A stretch of DNA of 5,102 nt from positions 1 to 5,102 of the forward strand of contig JAKADD010000221.1 in assembly GCA_021820825.1 (NCBI GenBank). The letters run 5' to 3'. Positions 5,076-5,102 of the stretch are shown piece by piece. Under the pieces are notes generated by a model that was given only the letters and a program-made list of their open reading frames with translations, had not been told where the DNA came from and searched no databases. The position numbers and the translations under genes are program-made. Origin of the DNA: Bacillota bacterium (GTDB taxonomy: Bacteria; Bacillota; Bacilli; Alicyclobacillales; SLC66). Position 1 is the first letter of the stretch. Every line of letters begins with the position of its first letter.

Positions 5076-5102
5076 GTTTTGCGAAACAAAATCTCATACC
5101 TG

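Noticed and set aside
5076..5102. Possible terminator after the Tag-like gene
   Set aside because: Only a weak TTTTG/CAAAA pairing is present and the window ends before any T-run could be seen.

Overview
All credible genes in this 5.1 kb window lie on the + strand. The sequence is moderately GC-rich and points to a Bacillota member of class Bacilli. The gene order rapZ–yvcK(glmR)–whiA–crh is the Bacillus subtilis yvcJ–yvcK–yvcL–crh order, and the HPr-like protein has the Gln15/Ser46 signature of Crh. GC content and protein flavour suggest an Alicyclobacillaceae or Paenibacillaceae type lineage rather than B. subtilis itself, but that placement is inference.

Layout. Positions 1-522 hold the C-terminal part of a ROK-family glucokinase, cut by the window edge. 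rapZ (538-1419) follows after 15 bp, and yvcK/glmR (1416-2576) overlaps it by the ATGA tetranucleotide. whiA (2613-3557) starts at GTG after a 36-bp gap. An 84-bp gap with an extended -10 promoter then leads to crh (3642-3899). A 155-bp region rich in inverted repeats, including a terminator-like hairpin, separates crh from an unrecognised two-membrane-segment protein (4055-4543). A further 109-bp gap with another hairpin leads to a shortened Tag-like helix-hairpin-helix DNA glycosylase homologue (4653-5075).

How the genes fit together. The first five genes look like a carbon and cell-envelope sensing cluster. Glucokinase makes glucose-6-phosphate. RapZ and YvcK/GlmR belong to families tied to amino-sugar metabolism (glucosamine-6-phosphate and UDP-GlcNAc in their studied homologues). 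WhiA is a DNA-binding regulator linked to cell division. Crh is a corepressor for catabolite control that cannot take part in PTS phosphotransfer. The last two genes are accessory and differ from the usual downstream neighbours.

Most of the window is a conserved housekeeping locus. The points most worth a second look are the membrane anchor on the YvcK homologue, the nested inverted repeat just before the 4055 gene, the Tag-like protein without the Tag catalytic and zinc residues, and the unrecognised membrane protein. I found no CRISPR array, mobile element, tRNA or rRNA.
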